Assembly: GCA_916715765.1 (NCBI GenBank)
Contig: CAKAPG010000003.1
Location: forward strand, 1 to 64,000
Direction: 5' to 3'
Source of the DNA: an uncultured Atopobium sp.
Lineage (GTDB): Bacteria > Actinomycetota > Coriobacteriia > Coriobacteriales > Atopobiaceae
DNA length: 64,000 nt
In this document: in pieces, positions 16,406 through 25,493 of the stretch
How positions within the stretch are numbered: the stretch's first letter is position 1
How the letters are laid out: each line of letters opens with the position of its first letter
Position numbers and translations under genes: made by a program
The notes under the pieces: model-generated
What the model saw: the letters and a program-made list of their open reading frames with translations, nothing else
Databases searched by the model: none
What the model was told of the DNA's origin: nothing

Positions 16406-18001
16406 ATGCCTGGCACAATGCGAGGTGTCTATACCAACCTGACTGAAATCCGCAGGAAGGTATTTAAAGAAGTTTCAACGCTTGCGTATGAAAAAGCAGA
16501 TAAGAGCGTTGATGAAATTGCTCACCAGATGGAAGAGCTGCCTTACAAGATTATTCCTGGTGATATTGCTACGTATCGTGAGAGCGTCTTCTTGGAGCGC
16601 GCTATTGTTGGCGAGCGCATTCGCATGACTATGGGCATGCCTATGCAGGGCGTGGATCAACCAGAGCTTATTTCTGACGGCTTGGAAGAGGCCTCTCGAC
16701 CTGAGGTTTATTACCAGCCACCGCTGATTAACATCGTTAAGTTTGCATGCAATGCCTGCGAGGACAATGTGTATCGCGTCACCAATGCGTGCCAAGGCTG
16801 CCTTGCACACCCTTGTCGAGAGATTTGTCCTAAAGAAGCAATTAGCTTCGTGGACAAAAAGGCATACATTGACCAGGAGAAGTGCATTCAGTGTGGCATG
16901 TGCTTCAAGGTTTGCCCGTACCAGGCAATTCATCACCACGTACGTCCTTGCGCCGCTGCTTGTGGTATGGACGCTATTGGCTCCGATGAGCATGGTCGCG
17001 CAGATATTGATTACGAGAAGTGCGTATCTTGTGGTCAGTGCCTGGTCAATTGCCCCTTTGGTGCAATTGCCGATAAGAGCCAGATTTTCCAGGTAATTCA
17101 GGCTATCAATGAGGGTTATACCGTTGTTCCAATTGTGGCTCCTTCGTTTGTTGGTCAGTTTGGCAAGGGAAGCGTTGGTCGTCTTCGTGAGGCCTTCAAA
17201 GAGATGGGCTTTGCCGAGGTAGAAGAGGTAGCAACAGGCGCTGACCTCTGTACTGTTCAGGAAGCAGAAGACTTTGTCAAAGAAGTCCCAGAAAAGCTGC
17301 CATTTATGGGTACAAGTTGCTGTCCTTCTTGGTCTGCCATGGCTAAAAAAGAGCACCCAGAGCAGGCTGATGCAATCTCCATGGCACTAACCCCCATGGT
17401 TTTGACTGCTCGTCTGGTAAGAAAGCAAAACCCAGAGTCCAAGATTGTCTTTATTGGACCATGTACTGCTAAGAAGCTTGAGGCACTACGCCGTTCCGTT
17501 AAGTCCGAGGTCGATTTTGTTTTGACCTTTGAGGAACTTGCAGGAATGATGGAGTCCAAGGGTATTGACTACACCAAGCTTGATGACGATAACTCCGACT
17601 TTGAAAACGCCTCCCATGACGGTCGCGCCTTTGCAGTGGCCGGTGGCGTAGCAGGTGCCGTAGTTAACGTCATTCACCAGAAGTACCCTGATAAAGAAGT
17701 GCCTATCATGGCTGTTGACGGCCTTGCTGAGTGCCGAGCTATGCTCAAGGATGCTGTTAAGGGTAAATATCCAGGCTATCTTCTTGAGGGCATGGCTTGC
17801 CCAGGAGGATGTGTTGGTGGCGCCGGTACGCTGAGCGCAGTCAATCGTGCTGCTGCAGCAGTTAAGCGTTACGCAAAGACCGCTTCTTCCGAGCTGGCTT
17901 CTGCTAATAAGTACAACGATCTTATTCCAGAGCTTGCTGGAACGGTCTCTGCTGAGGTTGAGATTGCCGAGGTTCTTGAGGTTCAGAAGCCTGTTGAGTA
18001 G
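16406..18001 (+). CDS. Monomeric [FeFe]-hydrogenase with ferredoxin-type clusters
   Basis: A cytoplasmic iron-only hydrogenase-family protein of 531 residues. Cysteine clusters in the first half are CNACEDN and CQGCLAHPCREICP, then CIQCGMCFKVCPYQ and CVSCGQCLVNCPFG for two 4Fe-4S clusters. The H-cluster motifs are FMGTSCCPSW (L1, with the proton-transfer Cys), FIGPCTAKKLEA (L2, Gly replacing the usual Met) and GMACPGGCVGGAGT (L3). This set resembles group B rather than group A enzymes. Likely roles are hydrogen evolution from reduced ferredoxin or redox sensing. A very strong SD (GAGGAGGGGG) precedes ATG 16406. No maturases (hydEFG) are in the window. Confidence 0.88.
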   Translation: MPGTMRGVYTNLTEIRRKVFKEVSTLAYEKADKSVDEIAHQMEELPYKIIPGDIATYRESVFLERAIVGERIRMTMGMPMQGVDQPELISDGLEEASRPEVYYQPPLINIVKFACNACEDNVYRVTNACQGCLAHPCREICPKEAISFVDKKAYIDQEKCIQCGMCFKVCPYQAIHHHVRPCAAACGMDAIGSDEHGRADIDYEKCVSCGQCLVNCPFGAIADKSQIFQVIQAINEGYTVVPIVAPSFVGQFGKGSVGRLREAFKEMGFAEVEEVATGADLCTVQEAEDFVKEVPEKLPFMGTSCCPSWSAMAKKEHPEQADAISMALTPMVLTARLVRKQNPESKIVFIGPCTAKKLEALRRSVKSEVDFVLTFEELAGMMESKGIDYTKLDDDNSDFENASHDGRAFAVAGGVAGAVVNVIHQKYPDKEVPIMAVDGLAECRAMLKDAVKGKYPGYLLEGMACPGGCVGGAGTLSAVNRAAAAVKRYAKTASSELASANKYNDLIPELAGTVSAEVEIAEVLEVQKPVE

Positions 18002-18024
18002 GAACATTTTCTTACATTAAACGT

Positions 18025-18056
18025 AAAACGCCGGTGCGCTGCATCGGCGTTTTTTA
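18025..18056 (+). terminator. Terminator of the hydrogenase gene
   Basis: AAAACGCCG and CGGCGTTTT pair around an 11-nt loop and run into six T residues. Confidence 0.85.
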
Positions 18057-18094
18057 TGAGAAATGCAGCTTAATAAGGCAATCTACCAGGTAAT

Positions 18095-18123
18095 AAAAAA
18101 GGATCTGCGATTAACAGATCCTT
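18095..18123 (-). terminator. Terminator of the small minus-strand gene
   Basis: AAGGATCTG (18099-18107) pairs with CAGATCCTT (18115-18123). On the minus strand the stem is followed by TTTTTATT. Confidence 0.8.
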
Positions 18124-18169
18124 TAAGTTTTAGCTGAGAGATAGTCAACAAAATGCTGATTATTTTGAA

Positions 18170-18478
18170 TTACTCAGATTTTTCGTTCTTCATAGATGCG
18201 TAGAACGTTGCATGCGCAAAAACGTCTTTAATGGTTTTTCCATTAATAAAAGGAAGCGCGAGAAATTCGTCTACCGTTGGAACTAGTTCAGAACAATCTA
18301 CAAAGTGGTTTTTTGAGTTTCTGATACTGGTGTCTTGAGCTCTCCATGCCTCAAAATTGACATCAGTGAGGTAATAAACCTGGTGTCCGACTTGCATGTA
18401 CACAGAGTGATTACTGTGCAGGTACTCTACCAGGTCTTCGTAAGAAATCTGGAGAACCTCAGAACTTTTCTTGCCCAT
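18170..18478 (-). CDS. Small hypothetical protein (102 aa)
   Basis: Not recognised. It is soluble and mixed alpha/beta by appearance, with repeated Tyr/His/Val (VYMQVGHQVYYLTDVNFEAW) and a single Cys; no membrane segment or known motif. GGAAAGGA precedes the ATG by 7 nt, and a private terminator lies 46 bp past the stop, so it looks like a real monocistronic gene. The repeated mention of a readable text-like beta strand followed by an EAWR helix suggests a small lineage-specific family; I cannot assign a role. Confidence 0.75.
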   Translation of the reverse strand: MGKKSSEVLQISYEDLVEYLHSNHSVYMQVGHQVYYLTDVNFEAWRAQDTSIRNSKNHFVDCSELVPTVDEFLALPFINGKTIKDVFAHATFYASMKNEKSE

Positions 18479-18640
18479 GATGCAATCCTTTCCACGTCGC
18501 TTGCGCGCAAATTATGGACGCACTTTTATAGACTATACCGCCCTCCGAAGATGCTTATTCAGATGAATTGAGAGGCATAGGCAAGCGGACGTTTTTTCTC
18601 GCTCAACGGCAATGATGAATGGTTGTAATTTTTAGTGCTA

Positions 18641-19291
18641 CTATTTGAGAATTTCTTGCACCATTTCTTCTGCTGTATTGCAAAGCGTGGTAGCACCTGC
18701 AGCTAGAAGCGTTTCTTTGTCTCTAAATCCCCAGGTAACGCTAATGCAAGGCATGCCGCTGTTGTGTGCTGTTGCAACATCAACCTCGGAGTCTCCAATA
18801 TAGACAGCGTCTTGAGGATCAACGCCAATTTGAGCAAGGGCGTAATGGACAGGCTCGGCATCAGGCTTTCTTTTAAGGTCATCTCGCTGACCCAGCGCAA
18901 AGTCAAATCTACCTGGGAAGAAATTGGTCATTAAATCTGCAATAGCAAAGTCTGGCTTGTTGGAAACAACAGCGCATTTAACACCCGCTGCTCTGAGCGT
19001 ATCTACCGCATCAAGTATGCCAGGGTAGGGCGCAGTGTTATCCAAACTGTGATCAGCGTAGTGCTCCTTAAAGCATGCGAGTACGCGCTGGTATGTTGCG
19101 TCATCGGTACCTTCTGGTACGGCGTCACGGATAAGCTTTGCAACGCCATTTCCAACCATCTGACGGACTTCATCAACGGTATAGGCAGGCATATTGAATT
19201 GCTCAAGGGCGTAATTTGTTGCCCAAGCAAGATCATCTATAGTGTTGAGTAATGTGCCATCAAGATCAAAAACGGCGGCTTTATAGGCCAT
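18641..19291 (-). CDS. HAD-family phosphatase (phosphoglycolate phosphatase-like)
   Basis: Haloacid dehalogenase-type hydrolase of 216 residues. Motif I is AVFDLDGTLL (nucleophile Asp plus the acid/base Asp), motif II lies in CAVVSNKP, motif III is the KRKPDAEPV Lys, and motif IV is AVYIGDSEVD. A helical cap (residues about 15-85) fits the Gph/PGP subclass. The ATG at 19291 has GGAG 6 nt upstream; the longer reading is rejected. The substrate is unproven: phosphoglycolate or another small phosphate ester. Confidence 0.87.
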   Translation of the reverse strand: MAYKAAVFDLDGTLLNTIDDLAWATNYALEQFNMPAYTVDEVRQMVGNGVAKLIRDAVPEGTDDATYQRVLACFKEHYADHSLDNTAPYPGILDAVDTLRAAGVKCAVVSNKPDFAIADLMTNFFPGRFDFALGQRDDLKRKPDAEPVHYALAQIGVDPQDAVYIGDSEVDVATAHNSGMPCISVTWGFRDKETLLAAGATTLCNTAEEMVQEILK

Positions 19292-19455
19292 GAAAGCTCC
19301 AAGTTCTTCTCGCCCTGTGAGAGGGCTCATGTGTATCAATTTCAGTCTAGCGTAAAAGTGTGACGGTAAGTTATTTATTCCTCGTGAATCTCCACTAAGT
19401 TTAGATTGAGAGGATTCGACTAAACGTTGGAGAGTACAATGGTTTATCTATGAGC

Positions 19456-19480
19456 AAGAACGCGCCGTCTACGCGTTTTT
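19456..19480 (+). promoter_or_regulatory. Terminator-like hairpin in the aspS leader
   Basis: AACGCG (19459-19464) pairs with CGCGTT (19472-19477), extendable by A-T and G-T pairs and followed by T residues, about 60 nt before the aspS start. It could be an attenuator or simply an upstream terminator. No T-box consensus was found. Confidence 0.3.
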
Positions 19481-19537
19481 GCCGTCTTGAAGGAGCTTTC
19501 CGATTTGGCACAGGGAAGCAAAGACGAAAGGATAAAA

Positions 19538-21364
19538 ATGGATTGTTCTTCAGAAAACCCCCAGAATTATTCCGCTCACGCAGCTGTTGATTTGCACAGC
19601 ATGCATACGCATACCTGCGGAGAGCTTCGTGCAGAGCATATCGGTCAGACCGTTACGCTCACTGGTTGGGTTTGGCGTCGTCGTGACTTTGGTGGCCTAA
19701 TCTTTGTTGACCTCCGTGACCGCGAGGGTTTGACCCAGATTCTGTTTGACCCAGATGTTGATGCAGAAACATTTGCGACTGCAGAGACTATTCGTCCTGA
19801 GTGGCCTGTTTTGATTTCTGGTACGGTTCAGCATCGCTCTGAAGGCCAGACCAATGAGGCTCTTGCTACCGGTGAGGTAGAGGTACTTGCTTCCAAGATT
19901 GAGGTTCTTAATACTAGCGCTGTTCCACCATTCCAGATTGAGAACCACATTGATGTTAATGAGGACCTTCGCTTGAGGTATCGCTACGTTGATCTTCGTC
20001 GTCCTCAGATGGCACAGAACCTTCGCATGCGTTCTGATTTTGCCTTTGCGCTTCGTGAGGCATTCCATAAGCGTGACTTTACCGAGGTAGAAACTCCAGC
20101 ACTGTTCAAATCTACTCCTGAGGGAGCTCGTGACTTCCTGGTTCCATCCAGAATGCAGGGCGGAAACTTCTACGCGCTGCCACAGTCTCCACAGCTGCTG
20201 AAGCAGTTGCTGATGATTGGCGGCGTTGAGCGCTACTATCAGATTACTAAGTGCTTCCGCGATGAGGACCTTCGTGCAGATCGTCAGCCTGAGTTTACAC
20301 AGGTTGATATGGAGATGGCATTTGTCCGCGAGGAAGATGTCATGGCCGAGCTTGAGGATATTCTGGGCGATGCATTTGCAAAGATGGGCATTGAATTCCC
20401 AGCTCCACTGCGCAAGATTCAGTACTGGGACGCAATGGATACCTACGGCTCCGATAAGCCTGATACTCGCATTGGCATGGAACTTCATGATGTTTCCGAG
20501 GTCTTCAAGCAGTCCAGCTTTAAGCTCTTTAGCTCTGCCGCAACAACAGAAGGCCAGTACGTTAAGGCAATCAACGTTAAGGGTGCAGGTACCTGGCCAC
20601 GCTCTCAGGTAGATAAACTTGCCGAGGTAGCTGCCGGCTTTGGTGCCAAAGGACTTGCATGGGTTGCCTTCAAAGAGGACGGTTCCGTGGGAGGTCCTAT
20701 CACCAAGTTCTTCTCGCCAGAAGAGCTCGAGGCACTGCGTGCAGAGATGTCTGCTGAGGCAGGAGACTTGATTCTCTTTGCCGTGGGTGGTCGCCTGGAG
20801 ACAGATGAGATTCTTGGTGGTATGCGCCTGCATATGGCAAAGGTCTTGGATGTACCGCGAGAAGGTCATGATTTCCTTTGGGTTGTTAATTTCCCACTGT
20901 TCCACTGGGATGAAGAAACTCAGTCTTACGCTTCTGAGCATCAGCCCTTTACGCTTCCTCGAGAGGATGAGCTTGACCTTCTGGACACTGACCCTCTGGC
21001 TATGGGCTCGTATACCTACGACTTTGTCATGGATGGCTTTGAGGCTGGCGGCGGCGGAATGCGTATTCACAATGCTGAGCTGCAGCTTAAGATTCTGGAG
21101 AAACTCGGCTTTACTGAAGAGCGTGCAAAGGCTCAATTTGGCTTCTTGATGGAGGCTCTGACGTTTGGCGCACCTCCAATGGGCGGCTTTGCACTTGGTC
21201 TTGACCGCGTATGCATGTTGCTTGCAGGTGCCGATTCCATCCGTGATGTCATGGCATTCCCAAAGACTACTTCTGGCTCTGATTTGATGTCGAGCGCTCC
21301 TTCGCCTGTTTCTAATGAGCAGCTCAAGGAGGTTTCGCTTCAGACGCTTCCAAAAGAGGCATAA
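19538..21364 (+). CDS. aspS: Aspartyl-tRNA synthetase
   Basis: Bacterial-type AspRS of 608 residues: an N-terminal OB-fold anticodon domain (VTLTGWVWRRRDFGGLIFVD), a catalytic core with motif 2 FRDEDLRADRQPEFTQVD, the GAD insertion domain in the middle, and motif 3 GFALGLDRVCMLL. ATG 19538 follows AAAGGA; the in-frame start at 19487 would add 17 unsupported residues. Whether it is discriminating (Asp only) or also charges tRNA-Asn cannot be told, since no gatCAB is in the window. Confidence 0.96.
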   Translation: MDCSSENPQNYSAHAAVDLHSMHTHTCGELRAEHIGQTVTLTGWVWRRRDFGGLIFVDLRDREGLTQILFDPDVDAETFATAETIRPEWPVLISGTVQHRSEGQTNEALATGEVEVLASKIEVLNTSAVPPFQIENHIDVNEDLRLRYRYVDLRRPQMAQNLRMRSDFAFALREAFHKRDFTEVETPALFKSTPEGARDFLVPSRMQGGNFYALPQSPQLLKQLLMIGGVERYYQITKCFRDEDLRADRQPEFTQVDMEMAFVREEDVMAELEDILGDAFAKMGIEFPAPLRKIQYWDAMDTYGSDKPDTRIGMELHDVSEVFKQSSFKLFSSAATTEGQYVKAINVKGAGTWPRSQVDKLAEVAAGFGAKGLAWVAFKEDGSVGGPITKFFSPEELEALRAEMSAEAGDLILFAVGGRLETDEILGGMRLHMAKVLDVPREGHDFLWVVNFPLFHWDEETQSYASEHQPFTLPREDELDLLDTDPLAMGSYTYDFVMDGFEAGGGGMRIHNAELQLKILEKLGFTEERAKAQFGFLMEALTFGAPPMGGFALGLDRVCMLLAGADSIRDVMAFPKTTSGSDLMSSAPSPVSNEQLKEVSLQTLPKEA

Positions 21365-21418
21365 GCAAACCAAGCAAATCAAGCAAAGAAAGACAGTAAG
21401 GTACGTGGTGTTTTAGTA

Positions 21419-23221
21419 ATGAATGACGCTTCTGTAAAAGAAAAAGCTCCATCTGCTCGTGCTGAGTTAAAGGTTATCTTGGACCACTTTGGCGCGTACA
21501 AAAAGGATTTTGTTATGTCGGGACTCTGTGTGTTTGCAGAGTCCCTACTCGAATTAGTGATTCCTGTACTCATGGCCCAAATTGTTGACCAGGGTATTTT
21601 GCAGGGCAACCTTCAGACTGTTTTTATAAACGGCACCGTTATGGTTGCCTTTGCTCTTCTCGCCATGTTTGCTGGTATTGGATATGCGCGCTACTCAGCA
21701 AAAGCAGCCATGGGACTAGGTGCCCAACTTAGGCAAGATGAGTATCGCCGTATGGAAGAGTTTGCTTTTGCAAATCTCGATAAGTACGATTCATCCTCTT
21801 TGGTCACACGACTGACGTCAGACGTCACCATTATTCAGAACGCCTTTGCAATGGGTACTCGTCCGTTTATGCGTGGACCAATTATGCTGGTCATGGGCTT
21901 GGTTATGGCATTTATTATGAGTCCAGAGCTGGCGGTAGTGTATTTTGCCGTGTTGCCTTTCTTGGCGATTGCACTTTTCTTTATCGTGAAGCGCGTTGGC
22001 CCTTTGTACCGCGTTATGCAAAGTGCAATGGATAAGCTTAACGAGGCACTGCAGGAAGACTTTGCCGCGGTGCGAGCGATTAAGGCATATGTCCGAGAAG
22101 GATATGTCTCCGAGCGCTTTGAAAAAGTTAATACGCAGTATGCACAGACTGCTACAAAGACCTTTGGCACTTCCGTTTTAAACCTGCCTATTTTCCAGGC
22201 CTCAATGTATGTCACTAACGTGGCTATTCTTTGGTTTGGCGGCCAGATGATTATGGCTGGTAGATTGGGCGTTGGCGAGCTCACGGGCTTCATGAGTTAC
22301 GTACTGCTTATCATGAACTCTCTTATGATGATTTCTGGCGTGTTCTTGCTTACTGCTCGCGCCATTACCAGCGTGCGTCGAATCGGAGAGATTCTTTCCG
22401 AAGAACCTGCTATTGAGTCTCCAGAGCACGGTTTGACCGACGTTAAGAATGGGGCAGTACGCTTTGAAAACGTATCGTTCAAGTACAGCCAGAGCGCTGA
22501 AGAGGATGTCCTTGAAGACATTAATCTTTCGTTTGCGCCAGGCTCTACCGTTGGTATTCTCGGTGGCACTGGTTCCGGAAAAACCACTCTTATCCAGCTG
22601 ATTGCGCGCTTGTACGATGCTACTGAAGGCACTGTGTTTGTTGGCGAGAATGACGTCCGCTCCTACAATCTTGTTTCACTTCGTGACGCAGTGTCTGTTG
22701 TACTTCAGAAAAATGTGCTGTTCAGCGGTACCGTTCGCGACAACCTGCTCTGGGGAGATCCCAATGCAACAGATGAGGAACTGCTTCACGCGTGTTCTAT
22801 TGCATGCGTTGATGAGTTTCTTGACAGGATTGGTGGCTTGGATGGAGACCTTGGTCAGGGTGGCGTCAATGTTTCTGGTGGCCAGAAGCAGCGCCTTTGT
22901 ATTGCGCGTGCGCTTTTGAAGAAGCCAAAAATCATCATTTTTGACGACTCCACCAGTGCAGTTGATACCGCAACTGACGCAAAGATTCGCGCAGGACTTG
23001 CCGAACTTGCTGACATGACAAAGATCATCATTGCCCAGCGCGTGAACTCGGTTATGGACTCAGATCAGATTGTCGTTCTTGATAACGGTAGGGTCCATAT
23101 GACTGGCACCCATACAGAACTTCTCGCCAAGAGCCCTATCTATAGAGAGCTGTATGAGTCGCAGATTGGCGGTAGTCAATCGGACATTGATGCTGCTGGT
23201 AAGGAGGTGTCACATGGCTAA
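21419..23221 (+). CDS. ABC exporter half-transporter A (degenerate ATPase site)
   Basis: Multidrug/lipid-type ABC exporter subunit of 600 residues: six N-terminal membrane segments (about residues 25-325), then a nucleotide-binding domain. It has Walker A GGTGSGKTT, signature NVSGGQKQRLC and Walker B KIIIFDDSTSAVD. The catalytic Glu after Walker B is Asp, the hallmark of the non-hydrolysing site in heterodimeric exporters such as TM287/288. It overlaps the next gene by 8 bp, so the two form the heterodimer. The substrate is unknown. Confidence 0.92.
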   Translation: MNDASVKEKAPSARAELKVILDHFGAYKKDFVMSGLCVFAESLLELVIPVLMAQIVDQGILQGNLQTVFINGTVMVAFALLAMFAGIGYARYSAKAAMGLGAQLRQDEYRRMEEFAFANLDKYDSSSLVTRLTSDVTIIQNAFAMGTRPFMRGPIMLVMGLVMAFIMSPELAVVYFAVLPFLAIALFFIVKRVGPLYRVMQSAMDKLNEALQEDFAAVRAIKAYVREGYVSERFEKVNTQYAQTATKTFGTSVLNLPIFQASMYVTNVAILWFGGQMIMAGRLGVGELTGFMSYVLLIMNSLMMISGVFLLTARAITSVRRIGEILSEEPAIESPEHGLTDVKNGAVRFENVSFKYSQSAEEDVLEDINLSFAPGSTVGILGGTGSGKTTLIQLIARLYDATEGTVFVGENDVRSYNLVSLRDAVSVVLQKNVLFSGTVRDNLLWGDPNATDEELLHACSIACVDEFLDRIGGLDGDLGQGGVNVSGGQKQRLCIARALLKKPKIIIFDDSTSAVDTATDAKIRAGLAELADMTKIIIAQRVNSVMDSDQIVVLDNGRVHMTGTHTELLAKSPIYRELYESQIGGSQSDIDAAGKEVSHG

Positions 23222-25034
23222 TCGCGCAGGAGGAGCACGTCCTCAAAACATCGGACATACCATTAGGGTGTTTGTCTCGTACTTAGGTCATGCTAAGAAG
23301 CGTCTTATGTTGGTGGCACTTCTTGTTTCTATCAGTGGTTTAGCAGCGCTCCTTGGTACCTACATGATTAAGCCTGTTGTTGCAGCAGTGGGCAGGGGAG
23401 ACGTAAACGCATTTACCAGCCTCATTGTATTTACAGCGGTTGTGTATGCAATTGGTGCTCTTACCAGTGTTGGTTACACACAAATTATGGTTCGTGCTGC
23501 TCAGAGGATTGTTTTTGACATCAGACGAGACCTTTTTGAGCACATTGAATCGCTGCCCCTAAGATTCTTTGACCAGCGTACCCGCGGCGATATCATGAGC
23601 TTCTTTACAAATGACGTGGATACCATCTCAGAAGCGCTCAACAACAGCTTTGCCAACCTTGTTCTGGCGTTTATCCAGATGGTTGGCACGCTTGTACTGC
23701 TCATTGTTCTTAACTGGCAGCTGACGCTCATCACTGTTCTCTTTGATATTTTGATTGTGATTTATGCACGCTATGCAAGTAAGCGCTCTGCCAAGCATTA
23801 CTCGGTGCAGCAAAAAAGTCTTGGTGTCCTTAATGGTTTTGCAGAAGAAACCATTTCTGGCCTCAAGGTGGTTAAAGTTTTTAACCACGAGGATGCCAAC
23901 TTTGCTGACTTTCAAAAAGTTAACGACGAGCTTAGACACTCCGGAACAAGTGCCCAGGGCTATGCAGCAACTATGGTCCCTATCACGGTTTCATTGACGT
24001 ATATCAATTACGCCGTGGTTACCGTTGTTGGTGCTCTGCTTGCCGTAAATGGACACGCGGATGTTGCTAGTCTTGCGTCTTATCTGGTTTTTGTTAGACA
24101 AGCAGCCATGCCATTCAACCAGTTCACACAACTTTCTAATTTTTTGCTTACTGCGCTAGCTGGCGCTGAGCGTATTTTTGCTGTTATGGAGATGACTCCC
24201 GAGGTTGATGAAGGCAAGGTTGACCTGGTTCGTGTTAGTGGCTACGAGTCAGGAGAAGAATCCTGGGCTTGGGTCAAACCGTCTGGCGAGAAAACCCCTC
24301 TTGCTGGAGACGTTCGCTTTGATGACGTTACCTTTGGATACGACGATGATCAGACGGTTCTTGCAAACCTCACCCTGTTTGCTAAGCCCGGCCAAAAGAT
24401 TGCATTTGTTGGCTCAACCGGTGCTGGCAAAACAACTATTACCAACCTCATTAACCGCTTCTATGATGTTCGTAGCGGAACTATCACCTACGATGGCATC
24501 CCAATCAACGATATCAAGAAATCTGCACTGCGATCTTCGCTTGGCATTGTTTTGCAGGATACGCATCTATTTACAGGCACCATTGCGGACAATATTCGTT
24601 TTGGTAAGTTAGACGCCACTGATGACGAGGTTATTGCTGCAGCAAGGATTGCAAACGCGGATAAGTTTATTCGTCGTATGCCACGAGGCTACAATACCGT
24701 ACTTACCTCTGATGGCGCTAACCTTTCCCAAGGTCAGCGACAGCTTCTGGCAATTGCACGTGCTGCTATTGCTGATCCTCCCGTGCTTATTTTGGATGAG
24801 GCAACTTCCAGTATTGACACGCGCACCGAAGCACTTATCGAGAAGGGCATGGATGCCCTAATGGCAGGCCGTACTGTTTTTGTAATTGCTCACAGACTGT
24901 CTACAGTTCGCAACTCTGATGCCATCATGGTTCTGGAACATGGTCGCATTATTGAGCGCGGTACTCACGATGAGCTTATTGCTAAACGTGGAGAGTATTA
25001 TCAACTGTATACGGGATCGCGTGAACTGGAGTAG
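23214..25034 (+). CDS. ABC exporter half-transporter B (canonical ATPase site)
   Basis: Partner of the preceding subunit: 606 residues with six membrane helices and a complete nucleotide-binding domain. It has Walker A GSTGAGKTT, signature NLSQGQRQLL, Walker B VLILDEATSSID with catalytic Glu, and the switch His in VIAHRLSTVR. AAGGAGG precedes ATG 23214, which lies inside the upstream gene; the earlier in-frame start at 23154 is rejected. A 20-30-residue linker insert before the NBD (ESGEESWAW) is typical of the TM288-like partner. Confidence 0.93.
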   Translation: MANRAGGARPQNIGHTIRVFVSYLGHAKKRLMLVALLVSISGLAALLGTYMIKPVVAAVGRGDVNAFTSLIVFTAVVYAIGALTSVGYTQIMVRAAQRIVFDIRRDLFEHIESLPLRFFDQRTRGDIMSFFTNDVDTISEALNNSFANLVLAFIQMVGTLVLLIVLNWQLTLITVLFDILIVIYARYASKRSAKHYSVQQKSLGVLNGFAEETISGLKVVKVFNHEDANFADFQKVNDELRHSGTSAQGYAATMVPITVSLTYINYAVVTVVGALLAVNGHADVASLASYLVFVRQAAMPFNQFTQLSNFLLTALAGAERIFAVMEMTPEVDEGKVDLVRVSGYESGEESWAWVKPSGEKTPLAGDVRFDDVTFGYDDDQTVLANLTLFAKPGQKIAFVGSTGAGKTTITNLINRFYDVRSGTITYDGIPINDIKKSALRSSLGIVLQDTHLFTGTIADNIRFGKLDATDDEVIAAARIANADKFIRRMPRGYNTVLTSDGANLSQGQRQLLAIARAAIADPPVLILDEATSSIDTRTEALIEKGMDALMAGRTVFVIAHRLSTVRNSDAIMVLEHGRIIERGTHDELIAKRGEYYQLYTGSRELE

Positions 25035-25043
25035 GGGCATTTT

Positions 25044-25418
25044 ATGTTTGAAGCGTTAGCTGTGGCTCTTGGTGGAGCTCTGGGTAGTTTAGGTCGCTGG
25101 CAGTTGGGAGTCCTCTTTAAACAGTGGATTCCTAACCTGCCAGTTGGTACGTTTGCTGCAAATGTTGTTGCAGGTTTGATTATTGGCCTTGTAACAGGTC
25201 TTGATCTTGCAAGTCCACTTCAGCCACAGGTAAAGCTATTCTTAGCCGTGGGCCTTTGCGGAGGACTTTCGACTTTCTCGACCTTCTCAAATGAAACCCT
25301 TACCTTTATTCAAGCAGGTAATTGGACTGCTGCAGGTGTGAACATTGCAGTTAATGTTATAACGTGCCTGGTTGCTGTGTTTATTGGATTGAAATTATCA
25401 AATATAGCTACCGTATAA
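25044..25418 (+). CDS. crcB: Fluoride exporter CrcB/Fluc
   Basis: A 124-residue four-helix membrane protein of the Fluc family, which lets toxic fluoride leave the cell. The signature GGALGSLGRW is at the N-terminus, and GLCGGLSTFSTFS carries the Phe-box and Ser/Thr track. Only one copy is present here, so a homodimer in dual topology is likely. It starts 9 bp after the ABC exporter gene, with GGGG upstream. There is no room for a fluoride riboswitch, so expression follows the exporter operon. Confidence 0.93.
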   Translation: MFEALAVALGGALGSLGRWQLGVLFKQWIPNLPVGTFAANVVAGLIIGLVTGLDLASPLQPQVKLFLAVGLCGGLSTFSTFSNETLTFIQAGNWTAAGVNIAVNVITCLVAVFIGLKLSNIATV

Positions 25419-25429
25419 GTGCGACATTA

Positions 25430-25466
25430 AAAGACGGAGCTGCAATGTAGCAACTCCGTCTTTTTG
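25430..25466. terminator. Bidirectional terminator between crcB and gpmA
   Basis: AAAGACGGAG (25431-25440) pairs with CTCCGTCTTT (25455-25464), with T residues on the plus side and A/T on the other, between convergent genes. Confidence 0.85.
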
Positions 25467-25493
25467 TAATACAAGTTAAATAACTAAATAAAC

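Noticed and set aside
19697..21382. 561-codon open frame antisense to aspS
   Set aside because: It lies wholly over the well-supported aspS gene, has no SD or recognisable domain, and is rich in Cys/His/Leu as expected from a mirrored codon pattern.
25035..25043. Fluoride riboswitch before crcB
   Set aside because: Only 9 bp separate it from the exporter gene; no room for an aptamer.
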